From the NCBI GenBank assembly GCA_031629035.1, contig JAVLUG010000007.1, positions 1 through 64,000 of the forward strand: DNA of 64,000 nt. Direction: 5' to 3'. Under the pieces are notes generated by a model. The model saw nothing but the letters and a program-made list of their open reading frames with translations, searched no databases and was not told where the DNA came from. Source of the stretch: MVYY01 sp012517575 (GTDB taxonomy: Bacteria; Bacteroidota; Bacteroidia; Bacteroidales; Paludibacteraceae). How positions within the stretch are numbered: position 1 is the first letter of the stretch; the number at the start of each line of letters is the position of its first letter. This document shows, in pieces, positions 45,108 to 54,424 of this stretch. The position numbers were made by a program, and so were the translations under genes.

Positions 45108-45181
45108 TGGAGATTACCGGAGTCGAACCGGTTACCTCGACACTGCCAGTGTCGCGCTCTAGCCAAATGAGCTAAACCCCC
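45108..45181 (-). tRNA. tRNA-Ala (anticodon GGC)
   Basis: A 74-nt cloverleaf. Acceptor GGGGGTT/AATCTCC contains the alanine identity pair G3-U70. D stem GCTC/GAGC, anticodon stem CGACA/TGTCG with loop CTGGCAG (anticodon GGC, reading GCC), and T stem ACCGG/CCGGT with TTCGACT. Discriminator A; CCA is not encoded. Confidence 0.95.
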
Positions 45182-45264
45182 AATGTGTATTTTTCACTGC
45201 AAAGTTAAAGAACTTTTTCAAATTATGCTTACTTTTGTTCAAATTATTCCTTAAAACATTACGC

Positions 45265-45582
45265 ATGCTGATTTTTAATACAACTTATTTGGTTGAAAAC
45301 GAATTTTATCCTCAGTGGATAAATTGGGTGCAAGCATCATTAATTCCATTTATGATGAGCACTGCCGATTTCTCTGAACCACAAATTGCCAAAGTGCTTA
45401 CGGGTGAAAGCGTGAAAGAAACTTCCTATTCAGTGCAGTTTAAGATTTCCAATAAAGGCAAATTAAATGATTGGATGCAAAAACACGGAGAAGATTTCTC
45501 TCAACTTTGTACTGCAAAATTTGGCAATCACGTTCTTTACTTTTCAACCTTGCTCGAATTGATTATCGACTATGATAAATGA
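45265..45582 (+). CDS. DUF4286 family protein
   Basis: 105 residues from the ATG at 45265, which gives the family-typical start MLIFNTTYLVE; the frame is open further up to a TTG but that adds untypical sequence. The remainder (WVQASLIPFMMST, VKETSYSVQFKISNKGKLNDWMQKHGEDF) resembles the small ferredoxin-like DUF4286 proteins of Bacteroidetes. Its stop overlaps the ruvC start by 11 bp, so the two are translationally coupled; this neighbourhood is the only clue to function. Cytosolic, no cofactor motif. Confidence 0.75.
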   Translation: MLIFNTTYLVENEFYPQWINWVQASLIPFMMSTADFSEPQIAKVLTGESVKETSYSVQFKISNKGKLNDWMQKHGEDFSQLCTAKFGNHVLYFSTLLELIIDYDK

Positions 45583-46156
45583 CCAAATTATATTGGGCAT
45601 CGATCCGGGAACTACCATTATGGGATATGGAGTGCTGAATATCAGGGCTCATCAGCCTGAATTAATGGCTATGGGAATTCTGGATTTAAAAAAGTATGCC
45701 AATCATTACGTGAAATTACAACGCATTTTTGCCCGAACACTATCGTTGATAGATGAATTTCATCCCCACTGTATGGCCATAGAGGCTCCTTTTTTCGGGA
45801 AAAATGTGCAATCGATGTTAAAACTTGGAAGAGCACAGGGGGTAGCCATGTCGGCAGCTCTTTATCGCGATATACCCATTACAGAGTATGCCCCACTAAA
45901 AATTAAGATGGCGATTACGGGAAACGGAAATGCTTCAAAAGAGCAAGTAGCCGATATGTTGCGTCGTTTTTTGCATATTCCACAGGAAAATATGCTTCCT
46001 CAACTGGATGCTACTGATGGTTTGGCGGCTGCCTACTGTCATTTTTTGCAGCTGGGCAAACCCGAATCACAGAAAATTTATTCCGGCTGGAAAGATTATA
46101 TCGCAAAAAATCAAGAGAAAGTGAAAAATCCTGTTCAGAAGAAAAGAGAAAAATAG
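45572..46156 (+). CDS. ruvC: Holliday junction resolvase RuvC
   Basis: 194 residues. The four acidic catalytic residues are present: D11 (GIDPGTT), E71 (AIEAPFFGKN), D146 and D149 (DATDGLAAAYCH). The DNA-binding loop FFGKNVQSMLKLGRAQG is also canonical. It cuts four-way junctions together with RuvAB, which are not in the window. It overlaps DUF4286 by 11 bp. The basic C-terminal tail of about 25 residues (KVKNPVQKKREK) is a common extension. Confidence 0.96.
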   Translation: MINDQIILGIDPGTTIMGYGVLNIRAHQPELMAMGILDLKKYANHYVKLQRIFARTLSLIDEFHPHCMAIEAPFFGKNVQSMLKLGRAQGVAMSAALYRDIPITEYAPLKIKMAITGNGNASKEQVADMLRRFLHIPQENMLPQLDATDGLAAAYCHFLQLGKPESQKIYSGWKDYIAKNQEKVKNPVQKKREK

Positions 46157-46251
46157 TTTATTAGTTCAGAGAAAAGAGTATTGAAGTATAGAGTTTTGCA
46201 TTGATTCAACATAATATATTGAGCAACAATATCCTAAATTAAAAAACACAC

Positions 46252-47355
46252 ATGATGAAAAAATCAGTTTTTTTTCTTTTGTTGTTTTCTACCTTTTTTC
46301 AGTTAGCAGAAGGAAAAGTTTATCGTTTTTTGGTAGGAACTTACACACAAAATACTGGGAGTGAAGGAATTTATTCTATAAACTTTGATGCTGAAAGTGG
46401 AGTTTTTAAGATTCAACTTGCTGCAACTGATGTGGATAATCCAAGTTTTTTGGCATTTTCACCTGATCGAAATTTTGTTTATGCTGTAAATGAATTGGGA
46501 TTTGAGAGTCGAATTACTTCTTTTCGTTTTGATGCTCCATCCGTGAAGCTTTATTTTATAAACGATGTGAATGCAGACGGATCGGATCCTTGTTTTATTT
46601 CTGCTTCGGAGCATCATATTATAACAGCCAATTATTCCAGTGGCAGTGCTTGTGTTTTTAAGAGAAACAGGGATGGTTCGATTGGTGAGTCTGTTCAAAA
46701 GATTCAACTCGAGGGACATGGAATTGATTCCTCCCGACAGAAAAGTCCTCATGTACATCAAACTATTTTTTCACCCTGCGGACAATTTTTACTGATCAAC
46801 GATTTGGGAACCGATTTTATACGATCTTTTCTCTATTTTCCCGAAAAATTGCAAAATTGTCTTTCCCCTTTTGATAGTTTAAAGGTTAAGCCCGGTAGTG
46901 GGCCTCGTCACTTGGCTTTTTCCAAAGACAGAAAATATCTCTATTTGCTTCACGAATTGGATGGAACGATTTCAATTATCAGATTTAATAAAGGAAATTT
47001 GGAGTTTTCAGGAGAAACTTCTCTGGTAACGAACAAAAATTTGAAAACCGGAGCGGCCGACATACATATTTCTCCCGATGGAAAGTTACTTTATGCCACC
47101 AATCGAGGAGAATCCAATAATATAACTTGCTTCAGAATACAGAAAAACGGTTCGTTGGAATTTGTAGAGCAAATTCCTACTCAGGGCAAGGGGCCACGTA
47201 ATTTTGTGATAACTAAAGACGGTAATTATTTGCTGGTAGGGAATCAGTATTCCGACAAAATTGTAGTTTTTAAAAGAGACAGAAAAAGTGGAAAATTGAC
47301 TGATACAGAAATACGGATGGAAGTTGGAGCACCTGTTTGTCTGCTTGAATATTGA
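46252..47355 (+). CDS. Exported lactonase-family beta-propeller (YbhE/Pgl type)
   Basis: 367 residues. A signal peptide (about 1-21) is followed by blades with the lactonase-family phrases RFLVGTYTQNTGSEGIYSINFD, NPSFLAFSPDRNFVYAVNE, KSPHVHQTIFSPCGQFLLINDLG, GSGPRHLAFSKDRKYLYLLHEL and GKGPRNFVITKDGNYLLVGNQ, forming a seven-bladed propeller. Cytosolic relatives hydrolyse 6-phosphogluconolactone (EC 3.1.1.31). Export argues for another lactone or sugar substrate here. It is convergent with the RelA/SpoT gene. Confidence 0.8.
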   Translation: MMKKSVFFLLLFSTFFQLAEGKVYRFLVGTYTQNTGSEGIYSINFDAESGVFKIQLAATDVDNPSFLAFSPDRNFVYAVNELGFESRITSFRFDAPSVKLYFINDVNADGSDPCFISASEHHIITANYSSGSACVFKRNRDGSIGESVQKIQLEGHGIDSSRQKSPHVHQTIFSPCGQFLLINDLGTDFIRSFLYFPEKLQNCLSPFDSLKVKPGSGPRHLAFSKDRKYLYLLHELDGTISIIRFNKGNLEFSGETSLVTNKNLKTGAADIHISPDGKLLYATNRGESNNITCFRIQKNGSLEFVEQIPTQGKGPRNFVITKDGNYLLVGNQYSDKIVVFKRDRKSGKLTDTEIRMEVGAPVCLLEY

Positions 47356-47368
47356 AAATAATCGTTTT

Positions 47369-49645
47369 TTATGTGGTTTTTTGTTCCTGCGATTTTAGCG
47401 AAGTTTGTTCAATACGTTGAACAGATTGAACTTCGGGTATTTTGGTCAGATTTTCGCACATATTATTGAGTTCTTCGGTGTCGTGTACCAAAACTTGGAA
47501 TTTACCGATGAAAATTCCGCTTTCAGTTTCAATATTTATTTTGCTTATGTTGACGCCGTAAGCTTCAGAAATGACTTTTAAAATTTCGATCAGAATACCC
47601 TTCCGATCAATTCCTTTAATTTCAATGGTTTCTTCGAAAGATAAAATTTTATGCGTAGCCCATTCAGCAGAAAGGATTCTTTCACCAAAGTTGCTTTTTA
47701 GTTTTAGTGCCACCGGACATTGGCGCTTGTGAATGTATATAATACCGTTTTCGTCAAGATAACCCAATACATCATCACCCGGAATGGGATGACAGCATTC
47801 CGCCAGTTTGAATATTTTTCCCGTGTTTTCTTCTGTCAGTTTGAGGGTAGCTTTTCTGTCGATTTCCTCAGTGGGTATAATAATCTCCTTATTTTCGGAA
47901 GAAGAACTTCCGATGAATGGAATTTTTAAATATTTGGAAAAAACATTTTGTGTTTTTGGTTTAAAGATAACTTTTTTAATGTCATCGAGGTTGAGTGCTC
48001 CTTTGCCTGCCTGAACAAAAAGTTCGTTTCGTTGGGTAAGATTGTAGTGCTGAAGAATTTTTATAATATTTTCATTGCTTGCAGGCAGGTTGATTTCAGC
48101 CAATGCAGTTTCTATCAATTTTTGTCCTTCCGACGCAACGTTTTTTTCTTCTTTTTTTAGCAGTTCGAGGATTTTGCTTCTCGCTTTGGCTGTTGTAACA
48201 TAATTCAGCCATTCTTCCTGAGGAGTTTGTTTTTGCGAAGTGAGTATCTCAACCTGATCGCCACTCTGAAGGCGATAATTCAGTGGCACAAGCTTATGGT
48301 TAACTTTTGCTCCAATACAGTGCATACCCAAATCGGAATGAATCATAAAAGCAAAATCGAGAGCTGTAGCTCCCTGAGCAATGGTTTTAATTTCTCCTTT
48401 TGGTGTAAAAACAAAAATCTCGGAAGCAAATAATGTCAGTTTGAAAGTTTCGAGAAAATTTATTGCATCCGTATCGGGATGTTCAAGGACTTCTTTGATG
48501 GTTTTCAGCCAGTTGTCCAATTCGGATTCATCATTTTCTCCCAATTTGTATTTCCAGTGAGCGGCCAATCCTTTTTCAGCAATTTCATTCATTCTTTCCG
48601 TACGAATTTGCACTTCCACCCAACGACCTTTCGGCCCCATTACCGTTACGTGAAGCGCTTCATATCCGTTGGCCTTGGGTGTGCTCAGCCAGTCTCTGAT
48701 ACGTTCGGGATGCGGTTTGTAAAGCGCTGTAATGGCAGAATAAATCATCCAGCACTGATCTTTTTCCGACATACCTTCTTTGGGTTTGAAAATAATACGA
48801 AGTGCCAAGATATCGTAAACTTCTTCAAAAGGAATGTTACGGGTAGACATTTTATGCCAAATGGAATAGACCGACTTTACACGTTCTTTCAGGGTAAATT
48901 CATATCCCATTTCAGTTAATTTTTCCCTGATAGGAGCAGAAAATTCCTTATAAAAAACATTTCGTGCTTCTTCGTCCATCAATAACTTATTTTCAATAGA
49001 CTTGTAAATATCAGGGTGTTCGTATTTGAAACTGAGATTTTCAAGTTCGGTTTTAATGCGGAAAAGGCCCAGTCTGTGAGCAAGTGGAGCATAAATATAT
49101 TGGGTTTCGCCTGAAATTTTGTATTGTTTGGCCGGAGGAAGCGATCCCAATGTGCGCATATTGTGCAGTCTGTCGGCAATTTTAATCAGTATGACGCGAA
49201 TATCGTCCGACATGGTTAAAAGGAGTTTTCTAAAATTTTCGGCTTGTTGGGAGGCTTTTTCGGCAAAAACGCCGCCGGAAATTTTAGTGAGTCCTTCCAC
49301 AATTTGTGCAATTTTATCGCCAAAATGATTGCGAATATCGTCGACTGTGTATTCGGTATCTTCTACTACATCGTGCAGCAAGGCGGCACAAATAGAAGTA
49401 GAACCCAAACCTATTTCTTTTACCACAATACGTGCTACGGCCAATGGATGCATGATGTATGGTTCGCCGGAACGTCGTTTCATGCCTTTGTGAGCGGTTT
49501 TGGCAAAATTAAAGGCTTTGGTAATGATTTCAACTTTTTGCCGGTGATTGGAATTTCGGTAGTCTTCGAGCAAACCTTCAAATTCCTGCTGAATCAATCT
49601 TTCTTCTTCTCTTTCCTGTTCTTGAATGTTCTTTTCGTCGGCCAT
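47369..49645 (-). CDS. Bifunctional (p)ppGpp synthetase/hydrolase
   Basis: 758 residues from the ATG at 49645; the frame extends eight codons upstream, but this start gives the typical N-terminus. Hydrolase HD domain: H66, H91-D92 (LLHDVVEDT) and E95-D96 are intact. Synthetase domain: RVKSVYSIWHKM, YDILALRIIF, GYEALHVTV and VEVQIRTERMNEIAEKGLAAHWKY are intact. TGS (IFVFTPKGEIKTIAQGATALDFAF), a helical/zinc-finger-like CHPIPGDD segment and a C-terminal ACT domain follow. It makes and degrades the stringent-response alarmone; as the organism's likely long RSH protein it would be a Rel-type enzyme. Confidence 0.96.
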   Translation of the reverse strand: MADEKNIQEQEREEERLIQQEFEGLLEDYRNSNHRQKVEIITKAFNFAKTAHKGMKRRSGEPYIMHPLAVARIVVKEIGLGSTSICAALLHDVVEDTEYTVDDIRNHFGDKIAQIVEGLTKISGGVFAEKASQQAENFRKLLLTMSDDIRVILIKIADRLHNMRTLGSLPPAKQYKISGETQYIYAPLAHRLGLFRIKTELENLSFKYEHPDIYKSIENKLLMDEEARNVFYKEFSAPIREKLTEMGYEFTLKERVKSVYSIWHKMSTRNIPFEEVYDILALRIIFKPKEGMSEKDQCWMIYSAITALYKPHPERIRDWLSTPKANGYEALHVTVMGPKGRWVEVQIRTERMNEIAEKGLAAHWKYKLGENDESELDNWLKTIKEVLEHPDTDAINFLETFKLTLFASEIFVFTPKGEIKTIAQGATALDFAFMIHSDLGMHCIGAKVNHKLVPLNYRLQSGDQVEILTSQKQTPQEEWLNYVTTAKARSKILELLKKEEKNVASEGQKLIETALAEINLPASNENIIKILQHYNLTQRNELFVQAGKGALNLDDIKKVIFKPKTQNVFSKYLKIPFIGSSSSENKEIIIPTEEIDRKATLKLTEENTGKIFKLAECCHPIPGDDVLGYLDENGIIYIHKRQCPVALKLKSNFGERILSAEWATHKILSFEETIEIKGIDRKGILIEILKVISEAYGVNISKINIETESGIFIGKFQVLVHDTEELNNMCENLTKIPEVQSVQRIEQTSLKSQEQKTT

Positions 49646-49705
49646 AAACTTGCATCCTATTTTATGCAAAAATAAACAATTTATTCAATTCTGATTTGAT
49701 TTTTA

Positions 49706-49761
49706 ACAACAAAAACTCTTTTCAATCTATTATTGAAAACAATTTACAGATTGAAAGAGTT
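49706..49761 (-). terminator. Terminator of the alanine dehydrogenase gene
   Basis: AACTCTTTTCAATCT (49714-49728) pairs with AGATTGAAAGAGTT (49748-49761), with one bulge, followed on the minus strand by TTTTTGTTGTT. Confidence 0.65.
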
Positions 49762-49790
49762 CGACAAAGGCAATGCAGATTGATTTTTTT

Positions 49791-50999
49791 TTAATAGCCT
49801 GCCAACAATAAATTTATGTCGTTTGATGGTATGTTGTAGTAATCGCCTATTAATCTGTTTATGAGAAATCCCTTATAAACGTAAACGCCATGGCGAAATC
49901 CGGAACTTTCGGCTATGGCTGCATTGATACAGCCGGAATGACCAATTTTCAATAAAATGGGAGCCAAAATATTGCTGAGCGCCATAGATGAGGTTCGGGC
50001 AACTCTGGCAGAAATATTGGGCACACAATAATGAATAACTCCGTGTTTCACAAACAGGGGATTTTGGAGTGTACGGCATTCGGAAGTTTCGAAACAGCCG
50101 CCTTGATCCATGCTCAAGTCAACAATAATAGCCCCACGTTTCATCGTTTTTACCAAATCTTCTGAAACCATAAATCTTTCAGATCCGTTGATATATCTCA
50201 AATTCCCGATGACAGCATCGGCTGTTGCAAGTGCTTTGAACAATACTGCAGGGTGTATGACGGAAGTAAAAACCTGTTGTCCCAAATGATGTTGAATGGT
50301 TCTCAATTTATTGATATCGTGATCAAAAATTTTAACTTGTGCTCCGAGTGCCAAAGCTGTTCGCGCTGCTACGGTTCCGGTAATGCTTGCTCCTAAAATT
50401 ACTACCTCCGGAGGACTAATGCCGGCTACACTTCCCAGCAACAAACCTTTTCCACCATGTTCGTTGCTCATAAGTTCGGCAATAAGTGTAATGGCTGTGT
50501 TTCCTTCTATTTCGGAAATGGAACTGACCACCGGAAATCCCTTTTGTTCGTCGCGAATCAGTTCATAGGCAATAGCATTGAGTTTCTTACTCATCATTGC
50601 CTTGATGCTTTCGGTAGATAAATTGCTAAGCTGCAGCATGGAAAATATGGTTGCATGATCGTTCATACAATTTATTTCGTCCAATGTAGGTGGCGTGATT
50701 TTTATTACAATATCAGCGCTGAAAGCATCTTGCGGTGAATCGACCAGAAAAGCTCCAGCTTCACTATATTGCAGATCAGTGTAGGACATAGGTTCACCCG
50801 CACCTCGTTCCACATAAACGCTGTGGCCTTCTTCGGTTACTATGGCAACGCCTTCGGGAGTAAGTGCCAAACGTGTTTCGATGGCGGCGTTTTCTTTCGG
50901 AATCCCAATGGATAAACGTGGGTGATTGGCAATTTCTTTTAACAAACATTCTTCAGGAAATAAAGAACGCTGTTTATGTACTTGGTTATTTAAACTCAT
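49791..50999 (-). CDS. ald: Alanine dehydrogenase
   Basis: 402 residues from the ATG at 50999; the frame is open 19 codons further but those residues are atypical. GIPKENAAIETRLALTPEGVAIVTEEGHSVYVERGAGE is the substrate domain. The NAD-binding Rossmann stretch VVILGASITGTVAARTALALGAQVKIFD and the conserved VDLSMDQGGCFETS region follow. It catalyses reversible oxidative deamination of L-alanine to pyruvate and ammonia (EC 1.4.1.1). A related transhydrogenase-alpha activity is the alternative, but the single-chain length and C-terminal HYCVPNISARVART favour Ald. Confidence 0.88.
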   Translation of the reverse strand: MSLNNQVHKQRSLFPEECLLKEIANHPRLSIGIPKENAAIETRLALTPEGVAIVTEEGHSVYVERGAGEPMSYTDLQYSEAGAFLVDSPQDAFSADIVIKITPPTLDEINCMNDHATIFSMLQLSNLSTESIKAMMSKKLNAIAYELIRDEQKGFPVVSSISEIEGNTAITLIAELMSNEHGGKGLLLGSVAGISPPEVVILGASITGTVAARTALALGAQVKIFDHDINKLRTIQHHLGQQVFTSVIHPAVLFKALATADAVIGNLRYINGSERFMVSEDLVKTMKRGAIIVDLSMDQGGCFETSECRTLQNPLFVKHGVIHYCVPNISARVARTSSMALSNILAPILLKIGHSGCINAAIAESSGFRHGVYVYKGFLINRLIGDYYNIPSNDINLLLAGY

Positions 51000-51144
51000 T
51001 TTCAGTATGTTTTTGCAATATTTTACAAAACTAAATACTATTCTTGAAATGAGCAAAAAATGAATCGAAATTAACTTTAAAATTCAATTATCTAATCATA
51101 TTTCTTGAAAATTACACTTTATTGAAGTATAATTGAAAAATTCA

Positions 51145-52821
51145 CTAATAACTGGGTGTGTGGTAACGGATATTTTTTAACTGCAGATAACGTAACCACG
51201 TATTCAATCGGTTTTTGAATGAATTCCATGTTTCATCAGAAGTTTTATCGGCGTACCATGCTTTTTCGCTGAGGGCAAACATTCTAGGATAAATCATAAA
51301 GTTTAAACGACCAACATTTGGAATGCTTTCTGTAAAAACACAAGCCTGAATGCCGATTATCAAGTTTTTTTGACCATCAGAAATTCCCTGAGGATAGAGT
51401 GGAAGATGATAAATTTCCGAAAGAGAAGTGTTCTTTTCATTTGCTGAAAAATACAGGATATCCCAATTTGCTATGACGGCTTCTGAGCCTTGTCGAACTG
51501 CTCCACCAACAGCATTGTCCATTCCTATCCAATCGCGCCACCACATAATACTGGCAGAGGAACTTACCATACCCAATGCGTCATCCCAAACAATCATCTT
51601 ACGTCCTTTTTCTCGAATATTTTTCTCTATTTTACTCAGGAACCAACGTTCTAATCCTGGAATGGAAATGAGATTATTGGTTGAAATTCTTGCTTGACAT
51701 TTGGGACAAGAAATCCAATTGGTTGGATCCGCTTCGTCGGCGCCAACATGAATATATTTTGAAGGGAAAAGTTCCATTATTTCATTGAAAATGTCAGTAT
51801 AATAGTTCAGCACAGAATCATTCCCTAAACAAAGAGGATAAGAGAACTCTTTTCCCCAACCAACATTTTTCCCAACACATGCAAAATTATTATGCGCTTT
51901 TATGGCAATAGTTGAATGTCCTGGAACATCAATTTCCGGAATAATTTCGATGCCTCTTTCCAACCCGTAGTCAATCATTTCTTTTATTTCGGTTTTAGAA
52001 AATTTTCCGAAATATGATGTGCCATCCCAACGATCGGAAGGAAATTTGTAATCAGGATAGCTTTTTGCCATTTCAAGACAGAAACTGTCTTGATCGTTGG
52101 GTAATCTTTTCCAACCCGTTTCAAGAAATTCAGGATATTTATCTATAGGAATTCTCCAACCTTCATCGTCGGTCAGATGCAAGTGCAATTTATTCAATTT
52201 TAATAATGCCATCATGTCCATTGTTTGACAGATTTCTTCTTTTGTAAAAAAATGACGAGCCACATCCAACATAAAGGATCTCCAGCGAAATACAGGTTTA
52301 TCTTCTATAGCAACGCAAGGGAAATAAGAGTTCGAAGAGGAAGAAAGCACGCTATTAATGGCTACGAATTGCCGGAATGTGTTAATGCCACAAGTTACAG
52401 CTTGAGGTGTTGTTCCAATGATGGTAAAATTGTCGGGAGCTATATCGAGTTTGTATTCTTCTGAATTATCCGATAGAGGTTCTGTTATCAAATTCAAAGC
52501 ATTTTTTGTTCTGCTGTTTCCCACCAAAATATCCAATCTCTCAGAACGAATATCTGAAAGAACTGCTGAAAGATAATTGGCAGCGGGACGAAGGTTTTCG
52601 TTGGAAATATAAATGACTTTTAAAGATTTAATATCACAAAAAGCGTTATAGGCAGATATTTTGATTGGTTGTGGAATAAGAGGGAAAATAGTGTCAATGG
52701 TGTGAAGTCCTGAAAACAATGTTGAGGGATCAACAGGTAAAATGGGATCAGGAATGGTCGATTTTCCACAACTGTAGTTGACAAATAAAATGAGTATGAC
52801 AATGATATTTTTAATTTTCAT
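51145..52821 (-). CDS. GH20 beta-N-acetylhexosaminidase lipoprotein (second of PUL 2)
   Basis: 558 residues from the ATG at 52821 (lipobox Cys18, NYSC). GH20 domain architecture: an N-terminal alpha/beta GH20b-like domain, then a TIM barrel with FRWRSFMLDVARHFFTKEEI and KLNKLHLHLTDDEGWRIPIDKYP. The catalytic pair D362-E363 lies in HVGADEADPTNW. The usual motif is H-x-G-G-D-E; here Ala replaces the second Gly. It removes terminal GlcNAc or GalNAc from the non-reducing end. A strong hairpin (52891-52930) separates it from the rest of PUL 2, so its expression may be lower. Confidence 0.92.
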   Translation of the reverse strand: MKIKNIIVILILFVNYSCGKSTIPDPILPVDPSTLFSGLHTIDTIFPLIPQPIKISAYNAFCDIKSLKVIYISNENLRPAANYLSAVLSDIRSERLDILVGNSRTKNALNLITEPLSDNSEEYKLDIAPDNFTIIGTTPQAVTCGINTFRQFVAINSVLSSSSNSYFPCVAIEDKPVFRWRSFMLDVARHFFTKEEICQTMDMMALLKLNKLHLHLTDDEGWRIPIDKYPEFLETGWKRLPNDQDSFCLEMAKSYPDYKFPSDRWDGTSYFGKFSKTEIKEMIDYGLERGIEIIPEIDVPGHSTIAIKAHNNFACVGKNVGWGKEFSYPLCLGNDSVLNYYTDIFNEIMELFPSKYIHVGADEADPTNWISCPKCQARISTNNLISIPGLERWFLSKIEKNIREKGRKMIVWDDALGMVSSSASIMWWRDWIGMDNAVGGAVRQGSEAVIANWDILYFSANEKNTSLSEIYHLPLYPQGISDGQKNLIIGIQACVFTESIPNVGRLNFMIYPRMFALSEKAWYADKTSDETWNSFKNRLNTWLRYLQLKNIRYHTPSY

Positions 52822-52890
52822 GTGGTCATAATTTTGGTTAATAAACATTCTTTTTAACCTAAAACTTAAAATTTTTGATATTTCAAAATA

Positions 52891-52930
52891 AAAGTTCAGG
52901 ACAAAGGATAAAAACTTTGTCCTGAACTTT
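52891..52930 (-). terminator. 16-bp-stem hairpin within PUL 2
   Basis: AAAGTTCAGGACAAAG (52891-52906) pairs perfectly with 52915-52930, with an 8-nt loop. The outer A/T ends supply U-rich sequence on both strands. It should terminate most transcripts before the last GH20 gene. Confidence 0.75.
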
Positions 52931-52943
52931 TTATTGGATGAAA

Positions 52944-54359
52944 TTAATTGGCGGTTTTTAAAGTTGCACTAAGTTCACGTTTGTTAAAATCTATTTTCAA
53001 CAAATAAACTCCATTGGTAAATTTAGGATCGTGGATATTTTCGCGCCATATTGCTCCATTGCTTAAAGGAAATGCATAGTCTGTAGAATATGCAAGTTCG
53101 GCTCCAGTTACTTCGGCTTTGCCATCGGGACCGTAGCCTGGATCGCCCCAGCCTTTCTGATAATAGAAATTGAATCCAATAAAATCATCTGTATCGACCG
53201 CCAAATAAATTGTCGTTGCATAGACTCCATCAGCAATTTTTGGCATAAAATAAAAGACTCCTGGAGGCAACGTTTCATCATCAAAATTATAATCGGAGCG
53301 AACTGTAGTGTAAGGTTGAACAGGGGGCCCAAATCCCCAACCAGCAATATAAAGACCTTTCGGATAGTTGCTGTCGACAGGATAAACGAAAAGGAATCCG
53401 ATACTCATATCGTAACGAATAACGTAATCATCTGTTTCCTGTGTGAAGTAATATTTCCCATCTCGCATTTCGAAGAAATCAGGATTTAGTATTTTACTTA
53501 TATCTACGGAATTAGGGAAACCGCGGAAATATACTTGTCCATTTTTTGTAAAATGACCGGTTCCTTTCATAACTGTGATTCCAGGATAAGTATTTGGATC
53601 GATACCGGTTTCCTGGGATAATTTGGCCATGCCAATCCACATATTTCCATCATCCATAGTAGTTCCTTCAAATTCCAAATCGAAAGTTAGAATATTGAAA
53701 GTGATTTTTGAAGGTACAATAAGCGGGTCGACCAAATTAAAAAAATCGACTGTCCCGTCATCCGATAAGTCAAAAGCTCCTTTAACATCACCCCATATAA
53801 GTCCATTTTGAGGAGTAGTCGCATTGCTGATTACCTTGATATTAATGTCATTTGAAAGAACCCATGCACATTCAAAAACATTGGCATCGGTAATGCGTTT
53901 TGTCATTTCCAGCACATTTCCATTTTCCAATTGCAGGTAAAGATTATTGAAAGTGGGTCGTTTCACCAAAACATTGCTTACAGTTAAGGAATCGACTCCA
54001 CCTTCCGAATTCATGACTTCCACTTTTACGCTCAATTGGGCATTGTCAGGAGCATTTCGGTAAAGATTCAGTTTAAAAACATCGGTAACGGTCTGATCAC
54101 TACTTGAAAGTTTAAAGGTGTCGAGTTTCACGTTTTGTCCACCAATAGAATAGGTAAGAATTGCTTGATAAAGTGATACGGCATCATCTTTCAAATGTGC
54201 GTTTACAGTGAGCTCTTCCCCATAGGTAAGCGTTTGAGGTGAAACATCAAGAGAAACAACTTTCGGGACGTTTTCTACAATTTCATCATTCTTGCACGAA
54301 TTTAGAAACAGTAACCCAGGAAGAAGCAATAAAGCTAAAAATTCAATTTTTCTTTTCAT
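52944..54359 (-). CDS. PUL 2 surface lipoprotein (SusE/F-like, glycan-binding)
   Basis: 471 residues, lipobox Cys22 (LNSC). Three to four beta-sandwich domains are visible: an Ig-like domain (about 30-130: VVSLDVSPQTLTYGEELTV), a central module (about 135-290) and a C-terminal SusE-like module (about 300-471: GFLFVYPVDSNYPKGLYIAGWGFGPP, TTIYLAVDTDDFIGFNFYYQKGWGDPGYGPDGKAEV). No catalytic motif is seen. Position 3 of SusC-SusD-GH20-X fits a surface glycan-binding protein (DUF5016/5125/5121-like families are candidates, not verified). Confidence 0.65.
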   Translation of the reverse strand: MKRKIEFLALLLLPGLLFLNSCKNDEIVENVPKVVSLDVSPQTLTYGEELTVNAHLKDDAVSLYQAILTYSIGGQNVKLDTFKLSSSDQTVTDVFKLNLYRNAPDNAQLSVKVEVMNSEGGVDSLTVSNVLVKRPTFNNLYLQLENGNVLEMTKRITDANVFECAWVLSNDINIKVISNATTPQNGLIWGDVKGAFDLSDDGTVDFFNLVDPLIVPSKITFNILTFDLEFEGTTMDDGNMWIGMAKLSQETGIDPNTYPGITVMKGTGHFTKNGQVYFRGFPNSVDISKILNPDFFEMRDGKYYFTQETDDYVIRYDMSIGFLFVYPVDSNYPKGLYIAGWGFGPPVQPYTTVRSDYNFDDETLPPGVFYFMPKIADGVYATTIYLAVDTDDFIGFNFYYQKGWGDPGYGPDGKAEVTGAELAYSTDYAFPLSNGAIWRENIHDPKFTNGVYLLKIDFNKRELSATLKTAN

Positions 54360-54424
54360 AATACTATAATTTTAGGGTAAGACAAATAATTATTAAAAAA
54401 TAGATATTTACGTTTGATTTTCAA

